64,000 nucleotides of DNA, from positions 1-64,000 of the forward strand of contig JANQMX010000069.1 of NCBI GenBank assembly GCA_028279885.1, given 5' to 3'. The stretch is from Rhodovibrionaceae bacterium (GTDB lineage Bacteria > Pseudomonadota > Alphaproteobacteria > Kiloniellales > DSM-21159). The notes beneath the pieces are model-generated. The model did not search any database. It worked only from the letters and a program-made list of their open reading frames with translations, and was not told the DNA's origin. Made by a program: the position numbers and the translations under genes. Positions 19,866 through 31,787 of this stretch are shown in pieces (position 1 is the first letter of the stretch; each line of letters starts with the position of its first letter).

Positions 19866-21154
19866 AGGGCCTCGGCGATAAGCTGGGTGTTCTCCCGCCC
19901 CGTGATCCGGGCAGCCACGAGGTCGCCAACGCTGGCTGTGCTCTCTTGCAAGCGGACCTCGGCGAAATGGCGGCTGTGGCCGAAGCCGGGCTTCTCGACC
20001 AGCACCTCGGTTTCCCTTCCGCACTGGCGGTCGAGGAAGCGTTGCTGCGCCGCGTCGCCGGCCTCGCGCAGGCGCTGCGCCCGTTGCTTCCGTTCGGCCT
20101 TAGGCACCGGCGGCATGCGGGTCGCCGGCGTGCCGGCCCGCTCCGAATAGGGGAAGACGTGCAGGTAAGTCAGGTCGCAGTCCTCGACCAGGGCCAGGCT
20201 GTTCGCGAACATGCCCTCATCCTCGGTCGGGAAGCCGGCGATCAGGTCGGCGCCGAAAACCACGTCCGGGCGGGCCTGGCGCGCGCGCTCGCAGGTGGCG
20301 ATGGCGTCCGCGCGCAGATGGCGGCGCTTCATGCGCTTCAGGATCATGTCGTCGCCGGCCTGCAGCGAAAGGTGCAGGTGCGGCATCAGCCGCGGCTCCT
20401 CGGCCAGCAGGCGGAAGAGGTCCTCGTCGATCTCGACCGGGTCGAGGGAGGAGAGGCGCAAGCGCGGCAGCTCCGGCACCAGGGCGAGCAGACGCCGCGC
20501 CAGCTGGCCGAGTCGCGGCTGGCCGGGCAGGTCGCTGCCGTAGGAGGTGATGTCGACGCCGCTCAGCACCACCTCGCGGGTGCCCTGGCTGACCAGGTGG
20601 CGGACCTGGCGCACCACCTCGCCGATGGGGACGGAGCGGGAGTTGCCGCGGCCGAAGGGAATGATGCAGAAGGTGCAGCGGTGGTCGCAGCCCTGCTGGA
20701 CCTGCAGGAAGGCGCGGACGCGGCCTTCGAAGCCGTCGATCAGGTGACCGGCCGTTTCCCGTACGCTCATGATGTCGTTGACAGCCACCGCCGGGTGGGC
20801 ACCCGGTGCGAAGGCGGCCGGGGTCAGCTTCTCCTCGTTGCCGACCACCCGGTCGACCTCGGGCATGGCGGCATAGCGCTGTGGGTCGATCTGCGCGGCA
20901 CAGCCGGTGACGATGATCTCGGCCTCCGGCCGCGCGCGCCGGGCCTTGCGGATGGCTTGGCGCAGCTGCCGCTCGGCCTCCGCCGTGACGGCGCAGGAAT
21001 TGAGGATGACGGCGTCCTGCAGGCCTTGGGCCTGGGCATGGCCGCGCATCACCTCCGACTCATAGGCATTGAGCCGGCAGCCGAAGGTGACGATCTCCAC
21101 CGCCTGCCCCTCGGACCTCTGATCGTCCGGATTATGTCGCGCCGTTGCCCTCAT
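19862..21154 (-). CDS. mtaB: tRNA (N6-threonylcarbamoyladenosine(37)-C2)-methylthiotransferase MtaB
   Basis: MiaB/MtaB family: VEIVTFGCRLNAYESEVM, radical SAM QQGCDHRCTFCIIPFGRGNSRS. Start codon uncertain. Confidence 0.92.
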   Translation of the reverse strand: MRATARHNPDDQRSEGQAVEIVTFGCRLNAYESEVMRGHAQAQGLQDAVILNSCAVTAEAERQLRQAIRKARRARPEAEIIVTGCAAQIDPQRYAAMPEVDRVVGNEEKLTPAAFAPGAHPAVAVNDIMSVRETAGHLIDGFEGRVRAFLQVQQGCDHRCTFCIIPFGRGNSRSVPIGEVVRQVRHLVSQGTREVVLSGVDITSYGSDLPGQPRLGQLARRLLALVPELPRLRLSSLDPVEIDEDLFRLLAEEPRLMPHLHLSLQAGDDMILKRMKRRHLRADAIATCERARQARPDVVFGADLIAGFPTEDEGMFANSLALVEDCDLTYLHVFPYSERAGTPATRMPPVPKAERKQRAQRLREAGDAAQQRFLDRQCGRETEVLVEKPGFGHSRHFAEVRLQESTASVGDLVAARITGRENTQLIAEAL

Positions 21155-21316
21155 GGGGCGCGTTATATGGGCGCTGATAGGCCGAAGTCCAGCGAGGGAA
21201 GACGGCACAACCTTTGCCGCTGTCACAGCCAGGTCACGGCGAGTCGCGGATCTGCCATATTCAATCCCCTAATGGACGCTCGGTTATTGGGTGGTTTGAA
21301 CAGAGGAGCCTGCTTT

Positions 21317-21568
21317 ATGACGAGCCTTTCGATTCCCGTACGCGCACTGAAACTGCCGTTCGCCGCCGTGGTCATCCTTGGCCTCGCCGGCTGCTCAGGC
21401 TTGAGCGACACCGAGCAGCGCGTGCTGTCCGGCGGCGCGATCGGCGCGACGGTGGGAACCGTGGGCACGGCCCTGACCGGTGGCTGCGTTGCCTGTGGTG
21501 CGGCCATCGGCGGCGCGGTGGGTGCCGCGACCGGCTTCGTCGTCGACCGCCTGGAGAACGATCGTTAA
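21317..21568 (+). CDS. Small glycine-zipper lipoprotein
   Basis: 83-aa; lipobox LAGC; SGGAIGATVGTVGTALTGGCVACGAAIGGAVGAATGFVVD. Confidence 0.75.
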   Translation: MTSLSIPVRALKLPFAAVVILGLAGCSGLSDTEQRVLSGGAIGATVGTVGTALTGGCVACGAAIGGAVGAATGFVVDRLENDR

Positions 21569-21700
21569 AGCCCCCGAGACGGGCCCAACGGCTCACGTCT
21601 GTGTCATCACGGCATCGTTCCGCGGCGTGGGCCCTGGTCCAACGGCCTCATCGCTATAGTTCCCGTTGCAGACGAAGCTTCAATCACACGGAGTCTTTCG

Positions 21701-21850
21701 ATGAGCGCCAAACTTGCGGCGGTTCTCTTCTCCGCGCTGCTGGCCCTGTCGGCCTGCGCCAGCACCGGCGGCCAGAACAGCGACGCGGATCCCAACGCCG
21801 AAAGCAAGCCCTTCGACCACGAGTTGGACGTGCGCGGCGGGGGCGGTTGA
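21701..21850 (+). CDS. Small lipoprotein (49 aa)
   Basis: ATG at 21701: MSAKLAAVLFSALLALSACASTGGQNSDADPNAESKPFDHELDVRGGGG*; lipobox LSAC. Too short for the ORF track. Confidence 0.6.
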   Translation: MSAKLAAVLFSALLALSACASTGGQNSDADPNAESKPFDHELDVRGGGG

Positions 21851-21888
21851 CCCTGGCTTAATCCCGGTAGGCCGATTAGGTTATCGGC

Positions 21889-24150
<2,262 letters not shown>

Positions 24151-24210
24151 TCCAAACGCTCTAAGAGACGGATAGGGCGAGAGGCGGCAGTGGCCGGAGC
24201 GGCAGGGGTC

Positions 24211-25623
24211 TTACGCCCCAGGCGCGTGCCTATCCGCAAGCGCTTTCCTGTGAGGGGCGGGCTTCGCTTTTCCAAGGATCGTATGCGGTCGCCACAGGGC
24301 GAAGGTCCATGCTGCGACAATGGCGAGCGTAAGGCCGATCCAGCCTATAATCACGGCTCTGACGCCGGGTGCCAGTGTTGGAAGGTGCCTCTCGCCGTCG
24401 ATGAGGGGGCCCATGAACTCGCGCGCACCATGCAGGCCGAAAGGCACGGACGCGGCGAGCACAGCTATCGATACGGTACAGGCAGCCATCGTGCCCGGCC
24501 ACCGCGTTCGTGAGCGCCCGCTCGCTTCGCGGGCCAAGCGATGCGCATGCAGCCAGGTACCGGTGAGAATGAGAGCGCTCAGGATTATGCCGAAAACGAA
24601 CCAGATGAGCTTGCTGGAAAGTCCGCCGAAATCGCCGAAATGCAACGGATCGGCCGTGTCCGACCAGCGCCAATAGAGCGGCAAGTCGGACGCTCGCTGA
24701 TCATAAAGCACCTCGCCGTTGCGCACATCCAGATGGAGCTGATTGGCGCGGTCCCGGACGAGCAGGTGGCCGGCCTGGCCGTCCAGGTAGAGGCTGTCTC
24801 CGCGCGGCCTGACAGTGCGGATTTCAAGGTCCGGCCGCGCGTCCTGCGCCTTGGCAATGAGGGTATCCAGCGGCATTGCAGGTAAGCCGGTATCCGAACG
24901 GGGCTGCGGAAGCGGGCGGACGGCGGCCTCTGTCGTACCGGCGAATGCGATGATTCCGTCGAAGTAATCGTAACGTATCCGTTCGATGCCGTACCAGATG
25001 CCCGTCACCACCATCACGACAACGAACCAGAGGCTCCAGAGCCCGGCGATTTTGTGGAGCTCGCTCCAGAACACCCGGCCGCTGCCCCACTTGAAGCGGA
25101 AGAAGCGCTGCCACCAGCGCCGATAGAACACCAGTGCCGCAATCATGGAGACGGCCATGGTCACCGCGAAGGCGGCCACGAGCAGCGTCCCCCAACTCGT
25201 CGGAAAGAACAGAGACCTGTGATAGTTGCGGAAGAACCGCGCAATGTTCAACTGGCTCCAGGCGCCCTGAACCTGGCCGCTGTAAGGGTCGACATAGACC
25301 CGAACGCCGCGTTGGTGAGGCAGGTTGACCAGAACCTCCGCCGACGAGCGCGTATACAAGGGAGCGCGCAGCGAAACGACTCTCGCATCGGGCAGGGCGG
25401 CCGTTACCGAAGCCAGTATCTCGCCCCAGCTCACCTGTTCGGCCGTCGGGGTGGAGCGCGCTTCCGGCGTGACCAGCCAGTCAAGCTCGTGGGAGAGGGT
25501 TGCGAAGGTGCCGCTCCAACAGACGACAAACAGCAGCAGGCCCGTGATTACGCCCGTGAAACTGTGGACACGAAACCACCTTCTGGTCGTCGTTGCCCCA
25601 CGGCTGCCTTTCGACGGTGCCAT
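24211..25623 (-). CDS. PepSY domain-containing membrane protein (iron-associated)
   Basis: 470 aa; RRWFRVHSFTGVITGLLLFVVCWSGTFATLSHELDWL, multiple TMs; downstream of TonB receptor on same strand. Confidence 0.92.
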   Translation of the reverse strand: MAPSKGSRGATTTRRWFRVHSFTGVITGLLLFVVCWSGTFATLSHELDWLVTPEARSTPTAEQVSWGEILASVTAALPDARVVSLRAPLYTRSSAEVLVNLPHQRGVRVYVDPYSGQVQGAWSQLNIARFFRNYHRSLFFPTSWGTLLVAAFAVTMAVSMIAALVFYRRWWQRFFRFKWGSGRVFWSELHKIAGLWSLWFVVVMVVTGIWYGIERIRYDYFDGIIAFAGTTEAAVRPLPQPRSDTGLPAMPLDTLIAKAQDARPDLEIRTVRPRGDSLYLDGQAGHLLVRDRANQLHLDVRNGEVLYDQRASDLPLYWRWSDTADPLHFGDFGGLSSKLIWFVFGIILSALILTGTWLHAHRLAREASGRSRTRWPGTMAACTVSIAVLAASVPFGLHGAREFMGPLIDGERHLPTLAPGVRAVIIGWIGLTLAIVAAWTFALWRPHTILGKAKPAPHRKALADRHAPGA

Positions 25624-25635
25624 CGAAACCGTGGC

Positions 25636-28110
25636 TTAAAACCTGAGGGACAGGGTTCCGAGGACCGTCAACGGCGCACCGGGGTAAATCTCGTTCCGGC
25701 TGCGCGAGGCCTCGATGTAGTCGACGTCGAAGAGGTTCTGAATATTGAGCGAGGCTTCGATATGCTCGTTGTAGCTGTAGAACACGGTGGCGTCCGTACG
25801 GACATAGCCGTCGACCTTGAAGGTGTTGGCCAGATCGCCATCGCGCTGGCCGACGGCGAAGAGGCCTGCACCGAAGCCAAGCCCCTTGAAATCACCCTGC
25901 TGGATTTCGAAGGTCGACCAGATACTGCCGCTGAAATCCGGAACGTCGTTGATCCGGTTGCCCGGCTCGAACCGGTTGTCCTCCGTGATCTCCGCGTCGA
26001 TGTAGGCGCCGGACGCAATCACCCGCCAGCCGGGCAGAATCTCGCCGGCGATATCGAGTTCGACACCGCGGCTGCGCTGCTCTCCGGTCTGTACCGAGAA
26101 ACCCGGGTTGTCCGGGTCGGCGGTCAACACGTCCTGGCGCGTCAGCTCGAAGGCGGCCAGCGTTGCCGAAAGCCGGTTGTCCATGAACTCGGCTTTGATG
26201 CCCGCTTCGATCTGTTTGCCGGTCTCGGGCTTGAAGGGGCTGCCGTCGAAGGTCGTGCCCACCACCGGTTCGAAGGACTCGCCATAGCCTGCGAAAAGCG
26301 AAACGCTTTGGATCGGCTTGTAGACGAGACCGACCCTCGGGGTGAAATCCTGCTCGGACGGATTGGTTTCCGAACCGCTGAGCTCGCTGCGAAAATCCGC
26401 ATAGTCGAAGCGCCCGCCAACCAGGAGCTGCCAGTGTTCGCCGATGGAGATTTGGTCCTGCACATAGAAACCGGCGACATGAATGCGATAGTCGTTGATG
26501 ATCGCCGGGCCTAGCGGGCCCGGTTGCGCGCCGTAGATCGGATCGAAAATGTCGATTGGCGCCAGGGGGCCCGTAGCGAACTTGACCCTGCGCTCGGCGC
26601 GGGTGGCCTCGGCGCCTATCAGCAGTTTATGATCCAAAAAGCCGGTTGCGAACTCGCCGATGACATCGTTTTGAAACCTGAAGTCGCGAAAATCGTCTCT
26701 CTGACGGAGCGCCCTGCGGTTCAGAGTTCTGTTGTCGGCCTGAACGCCGCGCGGGTCGGCGCTGAAACGAAGGGAGTCGCCGGCAACGAACCGGAAGGAG
26801 CTGCGCAGCTGCCAAGAGCTGTTGAAATCATGTTCGAGGAGGTAGCGCGCTCGCACCTGCTCCGCCTCGACTTGGGAGAAGCGCTCACCGAGATATCTGC
26901 TGTCGGGAATGTCCGCGACACCGTCACCGACGGCGACGAGCCCCCTGTCGAACTGGTTCTCCTGTTCCGCGTACTGCGCGTTCAGCGTCAGCCGCGTGTC
27001 CGGCGAGATGTCCCAGGCACCGACCGCCGCGGCGAATATACGCTCGGAGTCGATGAAGAAGTCACGGAAGCTGTCATTTCGCTGATAGGCGCCGTTGAAG
27101 CGGACTCGCAGCGATCTGTCCTCGTTGAGCGGCGTGGAGACGTCCACCGTCGGGCGCAGGAATTCGAAACTGCCGACCGTCATCTCGGCTGCATAGTACG
27201 GCTCGTCCAAGGGCTGCTTTGTCACGAGGTTCACGAGGCCTCCGACCTCGCTTGGTCCGAAGAGAACCGAGGCCGGTCCTTTCAGGACCTCCACGCGCTC
27301 CACGTTCGCAAGGTCGAGAAAGATCTGATCGCCGAAGAACGGGTTGGAGGGTATGCCGTCGGTGGCAAAGGCGGTCTGCTCGAAACCGCGGATTCTCAGA
27401 GCCTCCTGGCGGTTGCCGAAGGTGCCGCTCGACTGGACGTTGCTTATGTTCCGGGCGACGTCGGACAGGCTGTTCGCCTTCTGGTCCTCGATGACCTCGC
27501 GCGGCACCACTTGGATCGACTGAGGGATATCGAGGATCAGCGTGTCCGTCTTCGTTGCGGTGGCAGAGCGTGACGCCTTGTAACCGTCGACCGGCCCGTA
27601 GGCGGACTCCGCGGCGCCTTCGACGGTGATCGGCCCAAGTCGCAGTGCCGCATCGTCGTCCTGCTCTGCCAACGCCCGTATGACGATCGTTGCGTCCCCT
27701 GCGCGGCTATAGGTCAGCCCCGTTCCGGCCAGGAGGCGCTGCAGCGCTTGATCCGCCGTCATCCTGCCGCGTACGCCCGCGGTCGACAGGGTCCTGACGA
27801 GCGCGCCGTCGACGCTCACCTGGAGCCCTGATTGCCGTCCGAACAGCGTGAGAGCGCTGGTCAGCGGCTGTGCCGGAATGTCGAATTCCGATTGAGGCAT
27901 CGACGTCTGAGCAAGCCGAGAGGCTCCCGCATCCGGGCCGGACCGGTCGAGCGCGGCGTCATGTTCAGGTTGCCGCAACGGCTCCCGCCAATCCTGCGCG
28001 CCGGCCTGGCCTCCGAACCCCAATGCCGCCAGCACTGTTACGCCCAAGGCAACGATGAGAGTCGCCCGTTCTCCACCGGCGGATACTTCCGCCTTCGCCC
28101 ACGTCTTCAC
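25636..28110 (-). CDS. TonB-dependent siderophore receptor with N-terminal STN (signalling) domain
   Basis: FDIPAQPLTSALTLFGRQSGLQVSVDGALV...(STN), plug TDTLILDIPQSIQVVPREVIEDQ, C-terminal LSLRF. Confidence 0.96.
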   Translation of the reverse strand: MKTWAKAEVSAGGERATLIVALGVTVLAALGFGGQAGAQDWREPLRQPEHDAALDRSGPDAGASRLAQTSMPQSEFDIPAQPLTSALTLFGRQSGLQVSVDGALVRTLSTAGVRGRMTADQALQRLLAGTGLTYSRAGDATIVIRALAEQDDDAALRLGPITVEGAAESAYGPVDGYKASRSATATKTDTLILDIPQSIQVVPREVIEDQKANSLSDVARNISNVQSSGTFGNRQEALRIRGFEQTAFATDGIPSNPFFGDQIFLDLANVERVEVLKGPASVLFGPSEVGGLVNLVTKQPLDEPYYAAEMTVGSFEFLRPTVDVSTPLNEDRSLRVRFNGAYQRNDSFRDFFIDSERIFAAAVGAWDISPDTRLTLNAQYAEQENQFDRGLVAVGDGVADIPDSRYLGERFSQVEAEQVRARYLLEHDFNSSWQLRSSFRFVAGDSLRFSADPRGVQADNRTLNRRALRQRDDFRDFRFQNDVIGEFATGFLDHKLLIGAEATRAERRVKFATGPLAPIDIFDPIYGAQPGPLGPAIINDYRIHVAGFYVQDQISIGEHWQLLVGGRFDYADFRSELSGSETNPSEQDFTPRVGLVYKPIQSVSLFAGYGESFEPVVGTTFDGSPFKPETGKQIEAGIKAEFMDNRLSATLAAFELTRQDVLTADPDNPGFSVQTGEQRSRGVELDIAGEILPGWRVIASGAYIDAEITEDNRFEPGNRINDVPDFSGSIWSTFEIQQGDFKGLGFGAGLFAVGQRDGDLANTFKVDGYVRTDATVFYSYNEHIEASLNIQNLFDVDYIEASRSRNEIYPGAPLTVLGTLSLRF

Positions 28111-28178
28111 CGTTCAGCCTCCATCCGTCTGCTGCCAACCCGAGCGACGATCAAGAGGCGGTGCATCGCGGCCAGGGC

Positions 28179-28197
28179 GCGAATGCGTCGCATTATC
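28179..28197 (-). promoter_or_regulatory. Candidate Fur box upstream of TonB receptor
   Basis: Minus-strand GATAATGCGACGCATTCGC matches 13/19 of GATAATGATAATCATTATC by hand count; core AATGCG-N-CGCATT palindrome. Confidence 0.45.
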
Positions 28198-28288
28198 GTT
28201 GCTTTACTACGGCGACGACGAAGGCCCTGGTTTTTCTAAGGAAAAATCGATGAAAGCACTTAAGGCATTGTTATTGAAAGAAGAATTT

Positions 28289-29407
28289 TTACTTGTCGGA
28301 AACGATCAGAATCCATGGGGTGATCTGCCGGACGCTCGCACCGTGCGCCTGCGCGATGGCGTTCAGCGCGCTGACCGGATCGGCCAGATTGTAGATGCCG
28401 GTCACCCGCCGCTTGGCCAGGACATCGTCCGGCAGGATGATCGTTCCGCCGTAATAGCGGCGGAGCTGGTCCACCACCGTTTCCATTGCCTGATCGTGAG
28501 CGATGAGCTGGCCCCTGCGCCAAGCCGCAATCTGGCTCGCTTGTCTGTTACCGCGGAGAGTGCGGCCGGTCCAGCTGACCGTCATGAGTTGTCCGGCTTC
28601 AAGCACTTCCGACAGGGATGGAAACGCGGCCTCGTAATCGACCCGAACCGTCCCGTGTTCGACCGCGACCGTCACGCCGCCTTCTTCTCGGACAACGTTG
28701 AATGCCGTGCCAAGAACGGCCGTATGGACATCCTGCGTCGCAACCTCGAAGGGCCGCCCGGGGTTCGGCGCCACCTCGAAAAAGGCTTCACCGGCAAGCA
28801 GCCTTATCCGGCGCTTGGAGGCGTCGTAAGCGACCGAGACGGCACTTTCGGGCGCCAAGGTCACCAGGCTGCCGTCCTCGAGGCGCAGCGTGCTGACCTC
28901 CGCTGTCCCGGTCCTGTGGTCGGCGCGTAGCTGCAACAGCACGTCCGGGGCGGTCACAAAAGCAAGACAGGCCATGGCGGCAAGGGCCGCGAATTTAAGG
29001 CCGCGCCGTCTCGTGCGTGCCGCCGCATTCGCGCACCCCGCCGCAGCCGTCCGACGCCGGGGCGCGGAGATCGGTTGCAGGCCTTCGTCCTCCTTTCGCG
29101 CGACATATGGCCCCCACTGCTCGCCATAAGCCGCCGCCGTGGCCCCTATGGCGTCGGCTGTGCGCTGCGTTGCCGCCCAAGCTGCCTCGTGGACGGGACT
29201 TTCCTTCAACCATTCTTCGAAGCGCCGCCGCAGGGTCGGATCGTTCGGCTCCTCCTGCAACAGGAGCAGCCAATCCGTCGCCTCTCTGGAAGCCTTTTCC
29301 TGCGTCGACTCGGGATTGTCAGCCATGCCGTCCCAGATTTCCGTGCCGGAGGCCGGGACCGGATGCCCGCCCGTTTTGGTGTTGCCGAAAGGAGGTCCTG
29401 CACTCAT
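28289..29407 (-). CDS. FecR family anti-sigma/sigma regulator
   Basis: DUF4880-like N-terminus (EATDWLLLLQEEPNDPTLRRRFEEWLKESPVHEAAW), FecR core (LEDGSLVTLAPESAVSVAYDASKRRIRLLAGEAFFEVAPNPGRPFEV). Confidence 0.95.
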   Translation of the reverse strand: MSAGPPFGNTKTGGHPVPASGTEIWDGMADNPESTQEKASREATDWLLLLQEEPNDPTLRRRFEEWLKESPVHEAAWAATQRTADAIGATAAAYGEQWGPYVARKEDEGLQPISAPRRRTAAAGCANAAARTRRRGLKFAALAAMACLAFVTAPDVLLQLRADHRTGTAEVSTLRLEDGSLVTLAPESAVSVAYDASKRRIRLLAGEAFFEVAPNPGRPFEVATQDVHTAVLGTAFNVVREEGGVTVAVEHGTVRVDYEAAFPSLSEVLEAGQLMTVSWTGRTLRGNRQASQIAAWRRGQLIAHDQAMETVVDQLRRYYGGTIILPDDVLAKRRVTGIYNLADPVSALNAIAQAHGASVRQITPWILIVSDK

Positions 29408-29459
29408 GAAACGAACGCGCCGGCATCTTTTTCAAAAACGCCACGCGCGCGATTGAGGA

Positions 29460-29972
29460 CTACAACCGACCTAGACGGCGCTTGCAATGCTGCACCCCCT
29501 CCGACACCAGGAGGTGGGCGAGAGGCACAGAGATATCCAGGAATGCCGCGATCTCTCTGAGCTTGCAGCCGCCTATCCGATGCATTTCAAGCGCAATGCG
29601 GGTGCGCTCCGGCAGTTCCGCGATTGCCTCCATGACCAACTCGAGATCGTCTTTATGGAGCGCAACCGTCTCCGGGCTCGGCGCCTCGTCAGCTGCGGAG
29701 GCGACGGCGACATCGCGACAGCCGCCGATCATGATGCGGCCCTCGCGTGCCATCCGCCGGCGGCCGTCCAGCGCGAGGTTGCGCACGATGCGATAGAGAT
29801 AGCCGAGAGGCTGTTCGAGCTGGCGATGGCGCGCCGCTTCGTCGAAGCGCAGCCAAGCCTCTTGGACGAGATCTTCCGCAAGCACACGGCTGCCGACGAT
29901 GCCGGCTGCATAGGCAATAAGGGCGCCTCTATGCGCCATGAAAATGCTAAGTGACGTCGTACCCTCGGGCAC
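29460..29972 (-). CDS. ECF RNA polymerase sigma factor, FecI-like
   Basis: 170 aa; AEDLVQEAWLRFDEA, YLYRIVRNLALDGRRR, ELPERTRIALEMHRIGGCKLREIAAFLDISVPLAHLLVSEGVQHCKRRL. Confidence 0.95.
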   Translation of the reverse strand: MPEGTTSLSIFMAHRGALIAYAAGIVGSRVLAEDLVQEAWLRFDEAARHRQLEQPLGYLYRIVRNLALDGRRRMAREGRIMIGGCRDVAVASAADEAPSPETVALHKDDLELVMEAIAELPERTRIALEMHRIGGCKLREIAAFLDISVPLAHLLVSEGVQHCKRRLGRL

Positions 29973-30324
29973 CCTCGCGCAATCCTCTCTGACCGGCGCC
30001 GGTGGGGTCGCGGGCTGTGGCGGCGTCGAGCATCACGCGAGCGGTCAAGTTGAGATTGAGAGCTATTCGCATCTTATTTTAGCCTCGGGCGCGGGGCCGT
30101 GCAACGCCTGTCCGTCGATCCAACGGGTTGACCTCGGCTAAGCGCGTCGCTTTGCGATGTGTTGGAAACACCCTTGCCGGCGCCTTGGCTTCCGGTCGGC
30201 GCGCGCCTGTTGGACGGTAGGCAGGTGTCGTCACCGCCTAAAACGGCAACGGCCCCACTGCAGGATGCGCCAGGCGCACCCTGCATGTGAGGCCGCTGTA
30301 AAGCGTCAGATCAGATAAGGAGGC

Positions 30325-31557
30325 TTAGGCAGCCCACTTGATCTGGAACTCGACTTCCTGCTTGGTCTTGCCACGCTCGTGCTCGATGTTGAACACGGCA
30401 CCGGCCGGAACCGAAACGCGCTCGCCGGCGATCTGGATCTTGAAGCTCTGACCCTTCTCGACTGCTTGCGCGAAGCGGCGAAGCTTGGCGGCGAAATCCT
30501 TGGCCGAATAGGCCTTCTCGAGATCGCGCTGCAGCTTGCGGGCCGGCGACATGGGACGACGCGCCAGCGGCTTCTTGGCGCCGATGCGGCGCTTGGCCAG
30601 CGTCTTGTTGACGGTCTTCCGGGCGACCGCCTTCTTGGCGACAGTCTTCCGGGCAACCGCCTTCTTAGCGACCGGCTTCCGAGCGGTGGTCTTCCGGGCA
30701 ACCGCCTTTTTGGCGACGGCCTTGCGGGCGACCGGCTTCTTGACCGCGGTCTTGCGGACCGTGGTCTTCCGAGCGACCGGCTTCCGGGCCGTGGTCTTCC
30801 GAGCGGTGGTGGTCTTCTTGGCGACGGCCTTGCGGGCGACCGGCTTCTTAGCCGCGACCTTACGAACCGGCTTCTTGGCCGCGGTCTTGCGGACCGTGGT
30901 CTTCCGAGCGACCGGCTTCCGGGCCGTGGTCTTCCGGGCGGTGGTGGTCTTCTTGGCAACGGCCTTGCGGGCGACCGGCTTCTTGGCCGCGACCTTACGA
31001 ACCGGCTTCTTAGCCGTGGTCTTGCGGACCGTGGTCTTCCGAGCGGTGGTCTTGCGGGCCGTCGTGGTCTTCTTGGCGACCGGCTTCCGGGCCGTGGTCT
31101 TCCGAGCAGTGGTGGTCTTCTTCGCAGCCGGCTTCCGCGCGGTGGTCTTCTTGGCAACAGCCTTGCGGGCGACCGGCTTCTTGGCTGCGACCTTGCGAAC
31201 CGGCTTCTTCGCCGTGGTGGTCTTCCGAGCCGTGGTCTTCTTGGCGGTGGTGGTCTTCTTCGCCGCCGTCTTCTTGGCAACCGGCTTCTTGGCAACCGGC
31301 TTCTTGGCAACCGGCTTCTTGGCAACCGACTTCTTGGCCGCGGTCGAACGGGTGGTGCTCGTCCGCTTGGTCGCCGGGCGCTTCACAGCCGCGCGCTTCG
31401 TCGCCGGGCGCTTGGCGGCCGTGCGCTTCACGGTGCCGGTCTTGGATTTCGTGGTGGTACGCGACTTGCTGGCCGTGCCGGCCTTGCGAGTCGAGGTCTT
31501 CTTGGCAGTCCCAGCCACGGCGGCAGGGGTCGCCTTCTTTGCGGTCGCTTTCGCCAT
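30325..31557 (-). CDS. Histone H1-like Lys/Ala/Thr-rich repeat protein with C-terminal amphi-Trp-like domain
   Basis: 410 aa; ~300 aa of KKTTARKPVARK-type repeats followed by AAKLRRFAQAVEKGQSFKIQIAGERVSVPAGAVFNIEHERGKTKQEVEFQIKWAA. Confidence 0.88.
   Translation of the reverse strand: MAKATAKKATPAAVAGTAKKTSTRKAGTASKSRTTTKSKTGTVKRTAAKRPATKRAAVKRPATKRTSTTRSTAAKKSVAKKPVAKKPVAKKPVAKKTAAKKTTTAKKTTARKTTTAKKPVRKVAAKKPVARKAVAKKTTARKPAAKKTTTARKTTARKPVAKKTTTARKTTARKTTVRKTTAKKPVRKVAAKKPVARKAVAKKTTTARKTTARKPVARKTTVRKTAAKKPVRKVAAKKPVARKAVAKKTTTARKTTARKPVARKTTVRKTAVKKPVARKAVAKKAVARKTTARKPVAKKAVARKTVAKKAVARKTVNKTLAKRRIGAKKPLARRPMSPARKLQRDLEKAYSAKDFAAKLRRFAQAVEKGQSFKIQIAGERVSVPAGAVFNIEHERGKTKQEVEFQIKWAA
30751..31155. 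repeat. ~135-bp tandem coding repeats within the H1-like gene (about three units)
   Basis: CTTGCGGACCGTGGTCTTCCGAGCG recurs at 30751, 30886 and 31021 (spacing 135 bp), corresponding to a 45-aa unit; outer boundaries approximate. Confidence 0.75.
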
Positions 31558-31787
31558 CGCTTTGGTAGCTCCTTAGATAGCTTCTTCGCCGAAGGCGGGC
31601 CGGACCAAGTTGCAGAACGCAGCCGATTGGACCCACCTGGAGTTACCGCCTATAGGCACCGTTTCCCAACAAAAGGTTAACGACCGGTCTGAATTCGGGT
31701 CCGGATATAGATCAGCACAGTCTAGTGGCCGCTGCCGATCGTGTTACAGTGCAACAACGATAGAATTCGAACAGACAGGGTTAGGCT

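Noticed and set aside
24211-29972. Novel metal-uptake system
   Set aside because: Order FecI-FecR-TonB receptor(STN)-PepSY is a standard iron/siderophore signalling module.
30306-31680. Several long overlapping ORFs on both strands (e.g. 30379-31680 +, 30536-31576 +, 30306-31325 -)
   Set aside because: Shadow ORFs of the highly repetitive, GC-rich H1-like gene at 30325-31557; their low-complexity products (LLGRGLADRG, ATGFRAVVF, RPRSRSPARP) mirror the repeats.
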